A stretch of 23,236 nucleotides of DNA from Sphaeroforma arctica JP610 (Eukaryota > Opisthokonta > Ichthyosporea > Ichthyophonida), in assembly GCF_001186125.1 (NCBI RefSeq), contig NW_014040527.1, positions 23,514-46,749 of the forward strand, given 5' to 3'. This document shows positions 10,245 to 20,665 of this stretch, piece by piece. The notes under the pieces are model-generated. The model was not told the origin of the DNA and did not search any database. It saw nothing but the letters and a program-made list of their open reading frames with translations. Position 1 is the stretch's first letter. Every line of letters begins with the position of its first letter. The position numbers and the translations under genes are program-made.

Positions 10245-10813
10245 GTAAGTGTTTATGCATGCATTTATCTCAGCAGAGGTTGGGACGTCTAGTCCATGGT
10301 ACCACTTATCTGTATTGCTTCGCGTTGCGTTTAGAGTCAGTGTCTGCTGTGTTGTTGTTTAGGTGGATACCAACGAGGTTTAGAGGCCAACCGTTGATAC
10401 CAAAGTTGTGTATTCACAGGTTATGGTACTATACGTATGCAGACAGATGCTATGATACTATTTAAATGTACGCAGGGGATATGATTCTATTATTTGCCTT
10501 CAACATCCACGCGTGAGCGAACTGTTACCTTTGCAACTACTATGCTTGAATGAAGTAGTGGGTTGTGGAATATTTTTCTATTTTGTTCCTTTACTTTATT
10601 TCTTTATTTCAGCAAGCTTGTTATATGCTTTATTTTTTATTGTAGACCATTTACTGACCAGATCCATACAAAAACCTCCTTTAAACCTTATTTTTAGCAA
10701 GCTGACAGACACCACTATTCGCTTCTAATTATCCATTGCAGACCATACAATGTCCACCTAATCGACTTCTCACCAAGCTTACGTCAATATGCGCTACTAA
10801 TTCTTTATTGCAG
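10245..10813 (+). other. Probable 5' UTR intron of alpha-actinin
   Basis: A consensus donor (CACG then GTAAGT, G at 10245) and an acceptor with a strong tract (CTACTAATTCTTTATTGCAG, AG at 10812-10813) bracket 569 bases. The acceptor lies four bases before the start codon region. CTACTAAT is close to a branch-point consensus. The leader exon would end at 10244; its 5' end cannot be set. Because the exon following the acceptor contains the start codon almost at once, a spliced leader of this kind is the simplest reading, though transcript data are absent. Confidence 0.55.
10613..10813 (+). repeat. Three tandem 3' splice-site-like units in the alpha-actinin leader intron
   Basis: Units open with AGCAAGCT (10613 region), AGCAAGCT (about 10696) and ACCAAGCTT (about 10772). 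They close with TTATTGTAG/ACC (AG at 10645), CCATTGCAG/ACC (AG at 10741) and TTATTGCAG/ACC (AG at 10813). All three put ACC after the AG. The second and third have TCTAAT or ACTAAT about 13-15 bases before it. Confidence 0.6.
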
Positions 10814-10817
10814 ACCT

Positions 10818-13800
10818 ATGATGACCAGTTCGAATCCCCGAGATCAACCTGTGCACGATGAGGCAAAACTGCTGGATCAGCAGTGGGAGCGTCAGCAGGT
10901 CAAGGTGTGTTATGTGCGATACAAACCGCACAAAGGAGATGAACATTGAGGTAGCGTCGAGTGTCTGGAACCTATCTTCTTCTAGCTAGTTCTAAACTAT
11001 CTCCAAACATTATTACTATTTCTAACCTGAAGAGAGCATGATAATAGATAGATCAAGCACGAAGTTCTAGTTGCCCGCGGTGGAAGTGACAGTTTGCAGC
11101 ACACTGCCGCATAGTATCTCAACACTTCTTGTTTGTACAATCCTATTCTCGAAAATAAGGACAAGAAAAAAAAGACAACGTTTGTACATACGCGAAGCTT
11201 CTGCTTGGCACTAATCAGGACAACTTTGCACATATCTGTGCGTTTAGAACCTATTATGTGAAGCAATCGGCACGAACTTTAGTGCAGGGAAGTGGTGTGT
11301 AGCGATGTATATCGGGGAAGTGATGTGCAGCGGTGTTCTGCACAAAATATGATCTAAAAATCGTAGTCAGGTTTTGCTCTAGTATACCGTCCACGTAGAG
11401 ATGTTCGGATATGGGCTATGGCAATATAGCATTATTTTGCACTAATTCCACACCACAAACTCGATACTTTCGCGATGTTTGTGTGGGTATTTTGACGATT
11501 TGACAATACAGTATATAGCCCAGTGGTGAACCCCACATTCGCAATGATCTTGGCACATGTTCCAGTGCCATTAATTTTGCCACCAGTTTTAAAGTTGGGA
11601 TTTAATTTAATTTCTCAGTATATCTGTTTGTCATCATCCACGTCTTGTTCTCGCGAACGCACAGTCCTTCTCGGCCTGGGTCAACAGTCACCTCACAAAG
11701 GCTGGTATGGCCGTCGAGGACCTAAGCGAAGACTTTAAAGACGGCAAAAAACTCATCAAACTAGTCGAGCTCATTAGTAATGAGCAACTGGCCAAACCCG
11801 AGAAGGGCAAGATGCGTCTGCATCACATCCAGAACCTAAACACGGCGCTCAAGGGCATTGAGGCGAAGAATGTGCGCCTGGTTGGTACCAGTGCCGAGGA
11901 GATTGCGGACGGGAACATGAAGATCATCCTGGGAATGATCTGGGTGTTGATTCTGCGTTTCCAGATTGCCGATATATCCGTTGAGGAAATGTCTGCAAAG
12001 GTAAGTTTCCATGTGCTACAATAGCACGTGGCTATATATTAACGTGTGGTGTGCGATATATGACTGGTTGTACACACAAAACTGCGAACGATCTCCGAAT
12101 ATCATACGGACTTTTCTTATGTCTTAGTGCATGTGAGACTTTGGGAAAGCAAAAAATGTCAGGATTGTGGATATATTGTTTGACAGTGAAAAGAACTGAT
12201 GGTTGACACATCAGTCAATTGTGACCATCACACAGTTAGCAGGAAATATGCAGTATGTGTATTCTTGCAATTACCTAGTTTAGGCCAATTACCTACTTCA
12301 GGCGAGGTAGCATTCGCAATGTGGAGGGTTTGTTCGATGTTCAGCTGAGCATCTACCGCTTTGTAAATGTCCGAATGAAATAGACTCAACAACCTATGAA
12401 TATGTGTTCAACAAACTGTGAACGCCTATGTATGCAATGGTACTTTTTCACACCAGTATTTCGAAAAGCAAGCAATAATTGCTCGCTTTTCGCGTCTTCT
12501 TATGAAGTGAACTCTCAAGATGCCGCGTCTACCTTCTCAAGAGTTAAAAGTTTTGGACATGCTATGTATGCATATGTGCGTGTGGACATGATATTATGAA
12601 TGTAGACGCATGTATATGTGCGTATACTATAAAGGTTGGATTTTGTGTATAGCTGCTCTTGTGAATGTGGGAGTGCCTTTCTATGTCTATACTATAGCAA
12701 CAATATTGTATTTTGATATTTAATACGACTCCTGCTTAATCGTGTGCATACGGTTAGCTACTGTGCATCTGATCATCTGGATGCGTATATGTATAGGTTT
12801 ATTTATTGATGAATTTGCATATGATTATCAGTATTGAGCTCATATATATATATATAGATTATATGTATATTAAGCGTCGGTACTGCTCTAGGGCTGCATT
12901 TACAGTACGTTTGTATATTTTCTGTACATAGTAACCGCTGGTTTCAGATGTCACTTATACGAATACATATATTGCTTCAGTCATTACTATTAGTACTTAC
13001 CTCGCGACAATTACAAACATCAATCACTTCGTGCATTCGATAGTGCCGTTAGCAACGTGTATACATTCAGATTTACACCACAAGTTATCAGGCGCTGCTG
13101 TAGCCGTAGCGTTTATCTGGGTGCAACGATACATGATACGATTTTAGTCAAGGGGGTTTTTTTTGTTGTTTGGTTATAAATACACTTTCTTTCACATCAG
13201 CTGCGCCCTTGCAAATATACAATAGTGGATGTGATATATCTATACATACTTATATATTCACACACATATATATATATATACTCGTATATATATATATGTG
13301 TGTGTGTATTTTTATATATCTGTATACATATATATCCATCTATACATGAAAATTTTCATATTTACAAACACACACATATATATATATATATATATATTGA
13401 TATCTATAGTATGTATACGAATTATCTATACGTATACATATATGTTTGATTGATGTATTATACATGTATCTATTTCTATATATAAGATTGTGTATGATAC
13501 ATAAAATTCATTTATATAAAAAGTACACAGCATGTCGATGGCTTCGTATACATACGTGTCTAGCTTGTATATATAATACACATGTCACAGATCATTCGTA
13601 TAATACTTATGTCTGTGGCTATGTTTGTCACAAAGCATACAGCATGTCTGTGGCTATGTTTGTCACAAAGCATACAACATGTCTGTGACTCTGTTTTCAC
13701 GGTGTCGAAATCTTTGGATGTGTATGTGGCCAGAACGCTCCTGAGGTCTTGGAACCAATATGTCACCACTATATGTATATTTTCTCCAGAGTTGGGATAT

Positions 13801-16495
13801 GATTCGTTCGAACACGCATGTGTGCAGTAAAGCGTGTCCCGTTTCTTGATCCAACCCGTTTTCTCACCTTTAAGTTCCCATTTCCCATTTTCCTTTCTAG
13901 GAGGGTCTCCTGCTGTGGTGCCAGCGCAAAACCGCCGGCTACGCAGGCTGCGACGTTAAGAACTTCCACACGTCGTGGCAAGACGGCAACGCATTCTGTG
14001 CCCTTATCCACAAACACCGGCCCGATCTACTAACCTACGACGAGCTGCACGAGCAGAACCCGGAGACCCGCCTCAACACTGCCTTCAAGGTGGCCGAGCA
14101 GCACCTGGACATTCCGCAGATGCTGGACACAGCAGATATGATCCAGGAAACACGCCCGGATGAGCGCTCTGTGATGACGTACGTCGCCATGTACTACCAC
14201 GCGTTTGCGGGCATGGGCAAAACCGAGGAGGCAGCCAGACGACTGGAGACGGTGCTGTCCATGAACAGAGAGTTCCAGGAGATGATCAAGGACTACGACA
14301 CGCGGTCTTCAACGCTGATGGAGTGGCTCAGCGCCAAGCAGGCAGCATTTGAGCAGCCACAGCCGTTTGCGACGACCGACGCGCTGCAGGAAAAGAACAC
14401 GGAATTCGGCGAGTACAAGAAGAGCGAGCGCCCTCCCAAGAGCGATGAGAAGGTGTCCCTGGAGGCACACTACAGCACGCTGCAGACCAAGCTGCGCCTC
14501 AACAACCGACCGCCCTACAACGCGGAGCAGGGCGTGTTGATCTCAGATATTGATACTGCGTGGAAGCAGCTTGAGCAGACCGAGAAGGACTATGCCGTGT
14601 TCCTGGAGAACGAGAGCACGCGCCTGGAGAAGTTACAGAGACTGTCGCAGCGGTTTGAGGCCAAGGCCCGGTTCTTCGAGAAGTGGATTCAGGGCAAGCA
14701 GGAGATTGCCTCGTCCGACAATGTGGGACATGACTTGCCCTCAGTCCAGGCGCTGGTACGACAGCTCAAGGCCTTCCGTGGAGATGTCAAGGCGCACCAC
14801 GAACGCCCAAAGCAACTGGCGACGATCGCCCAGCAGCTGCAGGATGGGGGTTACGAAGACGCTGAGGGTGTACAGGCACGCGCGAACGAAATTGCGGCGA
14901 GCTATGATAACCTTAACAACGCCGCAACGGCGCGGAAAACGGCGCTGGAGGAGAGCTTGGCCAAGCACGAGCAACTCGACGAGCAGTTGCTGGACTTTGC
15001 CACACGCGCGAGTAACATTGTGTCGTGGTGTGAGGGCACGCAGGAGGATCTCATGGAGTCCCTGCACGTGCGCACCATGCAGATGTTTGAGAACGAGGTC
15101 AAGACCTTCGAGGCGACCAAGGCCGACATTGACGCCCACGCCCAGGAACAACAGGATGTGATTGCCCTGGGTACCCAGTTGGAGGGAGAGTGTGTGGAGA
15201 ACCCCTACACACAACACTCGGCACAGAGTGTGCAGGCACTGGCGGATGAGATCAGCGAATTGGTCACACAGCGCGATGCACAGTTTGTGGAGCAGAAAGC
15301 GCTCCAGGAGTCGCGCGAGAAGGTGTGCAAGGAGTATGCGGAGTATGCCAACCCGCTCGGAGAGCAGCTGGACGCCAAGATTGCCGAGATCCGCAGTACC
15401 GAACATTCCGGTTCGCTCGAGGAGCAGCTGGCGGCTGAGAAGGAGACGCAGAGCGTCGTTGAGGAGTTCAACGCCAAGGCTGACGGCGCGCACGAGTTGG
15501 CGTCCAAGGTGTCTGCCGAAGGTATCACCCAGAACCCCCACGCCCAGTACACCAGCGATGAGATTGCGGCGCGCATTGAGCAGCTCAACGGCATGTGTAC
15601 CAAGAACATCAACACGCTGGAAAACCAGATCCTCATGCGGGACCAAAGCGGGATCTCCGAGGAGAAGATGCAGGAGTACAAGGAGTCATTCAAGTTCTTC
15701 GACAAGAATCGCTCCGGTGTGCTGGACCGTCTGGAGTTCCGTTCGTGCCTGCTATCCACCGGCTACGACTTGCCCGATGTCAAGGGTAACGACGGTGCTG
15801 ATCCCGCATTTGACCTGGTGATGGCTGTCGTTGACCCTGAGGGAACCGGACAGGTGTCGTTCGAGGCGTTTGCTGACTTTGCTGCACGCGACAAGCAGGA
15901 TGCTACGTCCTCGGATCAGTTCAAGGAGTCCTTCAAGATTATTGCCGGAGACAAGGTATGTATGATGCATCAACGTGTGTAGAAGACTGGTGTCTGTTCG
16001 CGTGTGCAATTTAGTGCCACAAATGAATTGGGATTAGTAGGCGGTATTCGTGTCTATACTATATCGTTGGGGCTATGAATTGAACTACTTCATTTTTACG
16101 CTTAGTTGGGAACAGCATAGACAGCTGCGAATGAATCGCGCACGTACTAATTCAAGTGTTTTGGTCAAGGTTGTGGTTTGCCGTGAGTGTGATATAGGGG
16201 GCAGTGAAGAAATCTCTGTGGGTGAGTGTTGGCAGTGGAGTTACAGGCTGACTGGTGCTATAAAGCTTCTGAAGGTAGAACCATTCTGCTGGCAATTGCT
16301 CCTTTCCCTAACTCCTAAACTTCACACCTAAAATCTTGAACTCTACTCTTGCAGGATTATATTACCGAGGAAGAGATCCGAAGAGATATGTCACCAGCAA
16401 CAGCCGACTATATTATGTCCGTAATAAAGCCTAAGGAGGGTGTTGAAGGAGGCTTGGACTACTTGGCGTTTACAGACGAGATTTTCCAGTCGTAA
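10818..16495 (+). CDS. ACTN: Alpha-actinin, actin-bundling protein, 872 residues, four coding exons
   Basis: Alpha-actinin is an antiparallel dimer that cross-links actin filaments and links them to adhesion or contractile sites. Coding exons are 10818-10904, 11665-12000, 13901-15955 and 16355-16495, all phase 0 with GT-AG introns (donors GTGTGT, GTAAGT, GTATGT). The first CH domain spans about residues 22-135, with the hallmark [16 protein letters not shown], and the second about 142-245 ([11 protein letters not shown] ... [11 protein letters not shown]). The rod, about 255-725, fits four spectrin repeats, with conserved Trp at 283, 403 and 517. EF-hand 1 has a full calcium loop, [12 protein letters not shown], from D742. 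EF-hand 2 ([12 protein letters not shown], from D786) lacks the final acidic residue. The C-terminal EF-hand 3/4 module ends [13 protein letters not shown]. Length is close to the usual 890. The start is the first of two adjacent ATGs; the second would remove one residue. Strong preference for C or G at third codon positions suggests high expression. Confidence 0.96.
12462..12492 (+). repeat. Perfect-length inverted repeat with 3-base loop
   Basis: CGAAAAGCAAGCAA at 12462-12475 pairs with TTGCTCGCTTTTCG at 12479-12492 over 14 positions with a single mismatch, around the loop TAA. It would form a stable hairpin in DNA or in the alpha-actinin pre-mRNA. Confidence 0.8.
13257..13450. repeat. TA/TG/CA microsatellites in alpha-actinin intron
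   Basis: Alternating CACACA, TATATA, TGTGTG and GTATATA tracts. The Tyr/Ile/His-rich open frame at 13225-13449 is made of them and is not a gene. Confidence 0.8.
13609..13692. repeat. 35-bp direct repeat, 2.4 copies
   Basis: Units start at 13609, 13644 and 13679 (partial). The first two share ATGTCTGTGGCTATG and then TTTGTCACAAAGCATACA, nearly identical, so the duplication is recent. A related CAGCATGTCGATGGCT lies near 13527. Confidence 0.85.
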
Positions 16496-16608
16496 ACGTG
16501 TCGTTGCTAGATAAGCCAATTATTTTACCGTATTGTTTGGTGGTGGATATAAAGGAACGAGTACAAACAGAATAGTATTCTGGGTGTGCATGTCCGTATT
16601 TAAGTTGC

Positions 16609-16614
16609 AATAAA
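16609..16614 (+). terminator. Poly(A) signal of alpha-actinin
   Basis: A canonical AATAAA lies 114 bases after the TAA stop at 16493-16495. It predicts a short 3' UTR ending near 16630. Confidence 0.75.
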
Positions 16615-16619
16615 GACCA

Positions 16620-19200
16620 TCTTAAATTACTGCTACGTTATGTCGTCCATGACTCCAGGTTGTTTTATTACTTCGTTCAGATATCATCGTTTCCTTTTTC
16701 TAAATTGTAAAACAGATGTATCATATATACCTTTTTCACTTTTCCACTCTTGACATGCTTGACATAGCAGTCTGCATGTCGAAATAAAAATGAAATGTTA
16801 TATGTGCAAATACAAAAAGTGCACGACAAAATGATGAGTGATATGCTTCATCCGTTCAACTCTCTACGACTGCGTACATAACTAGCACACAAGTGTAGGC
16901 AATGCTTGCTAAAAAAATATATGAAACTGTAAGCTATACTTGCTAGTATTTCGTATGAAACTGTAGCCTATACTCGCGAGCAATTTTAAGCTATACTTGC
17001 TAGCAAACTTGCATGAAACTGTAGACTACACTTGCTAAAAACTTGCATGAAAATGTAGGCTATACTTGCTAGTAATTTTGTATCAAACAGTAGGCTATAC
17101 TTGCTAGTAATTTTGTATCACACAGTAGGCTATACTTTCTAATAATCTTGCATGAAACTGTAAGCTATACTTGCTAGTAATTTTGTATCGAACAGTAGGC
17201 TATACTTGCTAATAATCTCGCATGAAACAATAGACTATACTAGCTATTAATTAAGTATCAAACTCTAGGCTATACTTGCTAGTAATTTAGTATCAAACTG
17301 TAGGCTATCTTGTTAGCAATTTGATATGAAACTGTAGGATATACTTGTTAGCAATTCTGTATGAAGCTACAGGCTATACTTGCTAGTAATTTTGTATCAA
17401 ACTGTAAATTAGTGTACAGACATCGAGTGTACATGCGCGTTTGTCGGTATTCGGCGGTGTTCGTCAACGATATCAGTATTGATCGAACGACAGTTCAAAC
17501 CTCCGAGTTTAGTACATATTACACTTCGATCATATAGGTTCCTTATGCCCCCATGAAAAAATTATTCAAAGTTGTATCTGTACTCGGTACTCCAAACATA
17601 GTCTATTCACTCAGAGCCCAGTAACCATCAAGCTATCCGACATATTGCAAGTACAATTTGTGGTCATTGCAAATTTTGTTCAACTTCTTTTGCGATACGC
17701 TACAGTGCAGGAGCATGCTCAATTGTTTTCATCGTGTAACCGATTTTAATATGGGATATGCCAAACAAAACGAATAGATGGTTCGCGATTGTAATACGCA
17801 CGCCAAGTGCGATTGTAGTACGCATGTCAAAATAAAGTATCAGCTTAAGGCGGTTCTCGCATCTAGTCGCCTGATGTATAATCGTGTTATGAAATGAACC
17901 AAGCGTGTCAAATTTTTGAGCTAGATATCGAGCATCAACTTGCTTTGCGAACAGACATATGTCTGAAGTAAAAGCAAAACCCCCAAAACTGAAAACATAC
18001 ATATGTAAATAACAAAATAAAATACACGCCATACCTTGTATATATTTATTCCGAGATACATACCGACAAACCAAAAAAAATAATATATATATATACTTGG
18101 CAAATTTTATAATTTTAAAATACATGGGCGCGCAGGCGTAACTTTAGAGTAGTCGAATAAAAATAGTCCAGTAATCACTAATCACAAGCTCACTTCAATG
18201 ACTCCATGTATGCTTTGGAATCCGAATTAAAAATTATGAGCATATCAAGGCGACGCATGTTATTGGCACTTTGACCTTGCTTGGCACTTGGCAGTGGTAG
18301 TGTGGTACACCTAACTCTTGACGCTATATATGTCCTATGCCTATTGTATTAGTATTTATTTACACGCTACACTGTCTACACTTTACAGTCGGACAGTCCA
18401 TACTCCACAGTACACAGTCCACACAGACTATGTACGGAGTCACAGACTCACAAACAAACATAAAATCCAAACTTCACAGCCGCTGCGGCTGTGCCCCCAG
18501 TGCCCAGTGCCCAATGCCCACCATTCAATGCCCACAAACACTGTCGTCTGTCGGCTCACACTCGGCTGTCCTCCCCCAGCCCCAGAGAGTGCCTTACCTG
18601 AGACCTGGCAGGCTGCGACACCTGTGACAATTGACAAACAGTTAAAAACTGCATAGCCTTCTAAATTGAACACAAACTGCAGTCTACAGAAACTGCAGAC
18701 TGCAGAGTGAAGTTACAGGAGCAGTCCTGTAGAGTGTAGAGTGCTCACTGCTCACTGCAGTCAATGCAGAGTGCAGACTGCAGCAGCTACATGCATTGGC
18801 TAATTATACATACTGTCATAGCGTAGTACTCAATTAAACTCGTACATATGTACAGACTACAGACTACTCCCCACAGTAGTATAGTACATTGTATATTTTT
18901 TGTTATTGTAAATAAATAAAAAACGATGGAATGTAATTCTTTTTAAAAGAGGAAAACCATCCTAATTTAGTGATGGGTTGCTCTATCATTGTTCATATTT
19001 ATAAAAAAACAAAATTTTAAATTTGGTGGAATTTTCATATATGTATGAACCATTTCTTGGGCAGGGGCTGGGAGACTGGGACTATTTAGAAGTGCAATGT
19101 TCTTGCGACTTGCCACTTGCGAGTGTGTGTAACTGTGTACCCAACAAAAGTAGCAAACTTCACATGCGGAGGCCGGAGCTGATACGCCGACACGACTTTT
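16620..19200. other. Intergenic region between alpha-actinin and the EEP-fold gene
   Basis: No supportable gene. The content is a 36-bp minisatellite (16893-17408), a minus-strand open frame of 141 codons (17700-18125) without a recognisable domain, and CAGT/ACTG/CAGACT-rich cryptic simple sequence (about 18370-18440 and 18660-18880). Within the open frame, TGCGATTGTARTACGCA-type segments are duplicated at about 17785-17827. Confidence 0.6.
16893..17408. repeat. Minisatellite of about 36 bp downstream of alpha-actinin, about 14 copies
   Basis: Units consist of AAACTGTAGGCTATACTTGC followed by TAGTAATTTTGTATC. Two variants alternate in places: one ends GTATC-AAAC, the other GCATG-AAAC. Copies are roughly 75-90% alike, and a few are shortened. 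Each unit holds the small inverted motif TTGCTAGTAA. There is no open frame through the array. Confidence 0.9.
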
Positions 19201-19332
19201 AGGAAACCGAGCTGACGGCTTCTTTAGTTTTTGGTATACACAGTTATACACGAAAAGGACCGGTGTAGTTTGATCAGAAAGCTATTGTGGCAACAAGATT
19301 TACTGCTATTAGAAACCCAAGAACTAATTATA

Positions 19333-20622
19333 ATGCCACGAATTACATTTACAGTTCTGGTTACGTCGTACTTGGCGGCGGCGGTAGTGGGTATGGCAGT
19401 GGTGAACGAAAGCGTATCAATTACAACATTCAATACAGGCCTTTCAGCTACGGTAGCAAATTATGATTCGCGCAGACTCCTGCTCGCAGATGCACTTAAG
19501 AAAGAGGTCCATACCGATTTATTTTGTATGAACGAAATGTGGTACAAGCAAGATCTCGACCTTTTGTTTGACGACGAGGAGTGGATGGCCCGATATCCAT
19601 ATCATTACCACTACAATAACACCGAGTGGGAGGTTGCTGCGAAAGGAGAGCCTGTTGATTCATTGTGCCCTGCGACGACCACTATCACGTTAGTCAAATT
19701 GATGGGTATTGAGGAGTGTAAGGCTGACTTCACAAAGGCTATTACCGTGGAGGGTAAATTATATAACGATCTGGTTTCTGATCTCTTCGCTCTGCTGGAC
19801 TGTTGGAAGACGAATACACCTGATGATTTCTTGATTATTTTTAACAACAAGAAGTGCTATGGATGCTTAGTGATGGCCGGTACCACTGGAGACATTCCCT
19901 CAATGCTGAATTGTATGCGAGGGAGCACTGACGAGAAGGTCAATGATCAAGCCTTCGAGTCGCTGTTATACGGGTTAGTACTGTGGTCCAAGATACCTTT
20001 GACCAACGTCGGCGGAAAGTCTATGGATTGGGGGATAGTGCCTAGAGCGTTCATTTCTGGCGAAACTGAATTCCAAGGCGTACAAACTGGTGTGCTCTGT
20101 ACGCATGTCGCGGTTGAAGGGCCGGAGCAACAAGACCAATTCCGAGAGATTACTGAATTTGTCAAGGGTGAAGAGGCCAAGGGTATCATTGATTGGATCA
20201 TGGCCGGTGATTTAAATTCAGGACCCGATGCAGCGGATGGGTCAAGTACCTTAAACCCTGACCCGATCAGCACTAACGGAACATCCTCAACGGAGCTCTT
20301 GACTGAATTAGGATGGTGGGGTATTTATGACAACACTGTGCCCAACAAGCCTACCTGGGAACGCCCTGTCATTGGACCTGATTACATGGACGGCAACACA
20401 AACATTTGCGGACATGACACCGGCAAGAACTGCTCAGGATACACTGAAACATGGTCAGCCAAGAATGTGCTTGACCATGTAATGGTATGGGGTGACAGGC
20501 TCCCCCGTGACAGTTCACGGTACAATGCGATAAGAATTTTAGATACAAAGTATCCCTCGAATGGATCAATTGAGGGATATCATATCTCAGATCACTACGG
20601 GGCGCAGGTCAAGCTGCAATAA
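19333..20622 (+). CDS. Secreted EEP-fold (DNase I-like) hydrolase, 429 residues, single exon
   Basis: The protein belongs to the endonuclease/exonuclease/phosphatase superfamily, metal-dependent phosphoesterases acting on nucleic acids, phosphoinositides or sphingomyelin. Motifs run in the usual order: ITTFNTG (N34), LFCMNEMW (E68), YGLVLWSKIPL (213-223), VLCTHV (H258), MAGDLNS (D293, N295), LDHVMV (D381, H382) and the terminal SDHYGAQVKL (D420, H421). All expected catalytic residues are present. Residues 1-22 form a signal peptide (MPRITFTVLVTSYLAAAVVG, likely cleavage near A22). Ten cysteines in the mature part and sequons at N25, N95, N315, N366 and N410 fit a secreted, disulfide-bonded glycoprotein. 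An insert at about 105-205 carries six of the cysteines. The ATG at 19333 is chosen because it opens the signal peptide; upstream in-frame sequence has no ATG. Unlike its neighbours the gene lacks introns and lacks strong GC bias at third positions. Substrate cannot be told from sequence. Confidence 0.9.
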   Translation: MPRITFTVLVTSYLAAAVVGMAVVNESVSITTFNTGLSATVANYDSRRLLLADALKKEVHTDLFCMNEMWYKQDLDLLFDDEEWMARYPYHYHYNNTEWEVAAKGEPVDSLCPATTTITLVKLMGIEECKADFTKAITVEGKLYNDLVSDLFALLDCWKTNTPDDFLIIFNNKKCYGCLVMAGTTGDIPSMLNCMRGSTDEKVNDQAFESLLYGLVLWSKIPLTNVGGKSMDWGIVPRAFISGETEFQGVQTGVLCTHVAVEGPEQQDQFREITEFVKGEEAKGIIDWIMAGDLNSGPDAADGSSTLNPDPISTNGTSSTELLTELGWWGIYDNTVPNKPTWERPVIGPDYMDGNTNICGHDTGKNCSGYTETWSAKNVLDHVMVWGDRLPRDSSRYNAIRILDTKYPSNGSIEGYHISDHYGAQVKLQ

Positions 20623-20659
20623 TTGTCTATTTATCCTGTAAGCATATAATATACCTGTA

Positions 20660-20665
20660 ATTAAA
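20660..20665 (+). terminator. Possible poly(A) signal of the EEP-fold gene
   Basis: ATTAAA, the commonest variant of AATAAA, lies 38 bases after the stop codon. It is the only good candidate nearby. Confidence 0.4.

Larger units (their letters stand above)
12001..13900 (+). other. 1,900-base intron of alpha-actinin between the two CH-domain exons
   Basis: The donor is AAG/GTAAGT and the acceptor is TTTTCCTTTCTAG. The intron holds a strong inverted repeat (12462-12492), TA/TG microsatellites (13257-13450) and a 35-bp direct repeat (13609-13692). No internal gene is supported; the short open frames have no recognisable domain. Confidence 0.85.

Noticed and set aside
10815-10845. AGTTCGAATCC looked like a tRNA B box
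   Set aside because: It lies in the first coding exon of alpha-actinin, no A box sits at the right distance and no cloverleaf can be drawn.
13225-13449. 74-codon Tyr/Ile-rich open frame
   Set aside because: It is made entirely of TA/TG/CA microsatellite inside an alpha-actinin intron. The same applies to Tyr/Ile-rich frames near 5974-6441 and 8608-8982.
14741-15646. 301-codon open frame on the minus strand
   Set aside because: It is antisense to the third coding exon of alpha-actinin. Strong C/G third-position bias removes stop codons from the opposite strand, and the plus-strand protein is unmistakable.
19231-19332. Upstream extension of the EEP-fold gene by 34 codons
   Set aside because: It would need a TTG start. 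The ATG at 19333 begins directly with a clear signal peptide.
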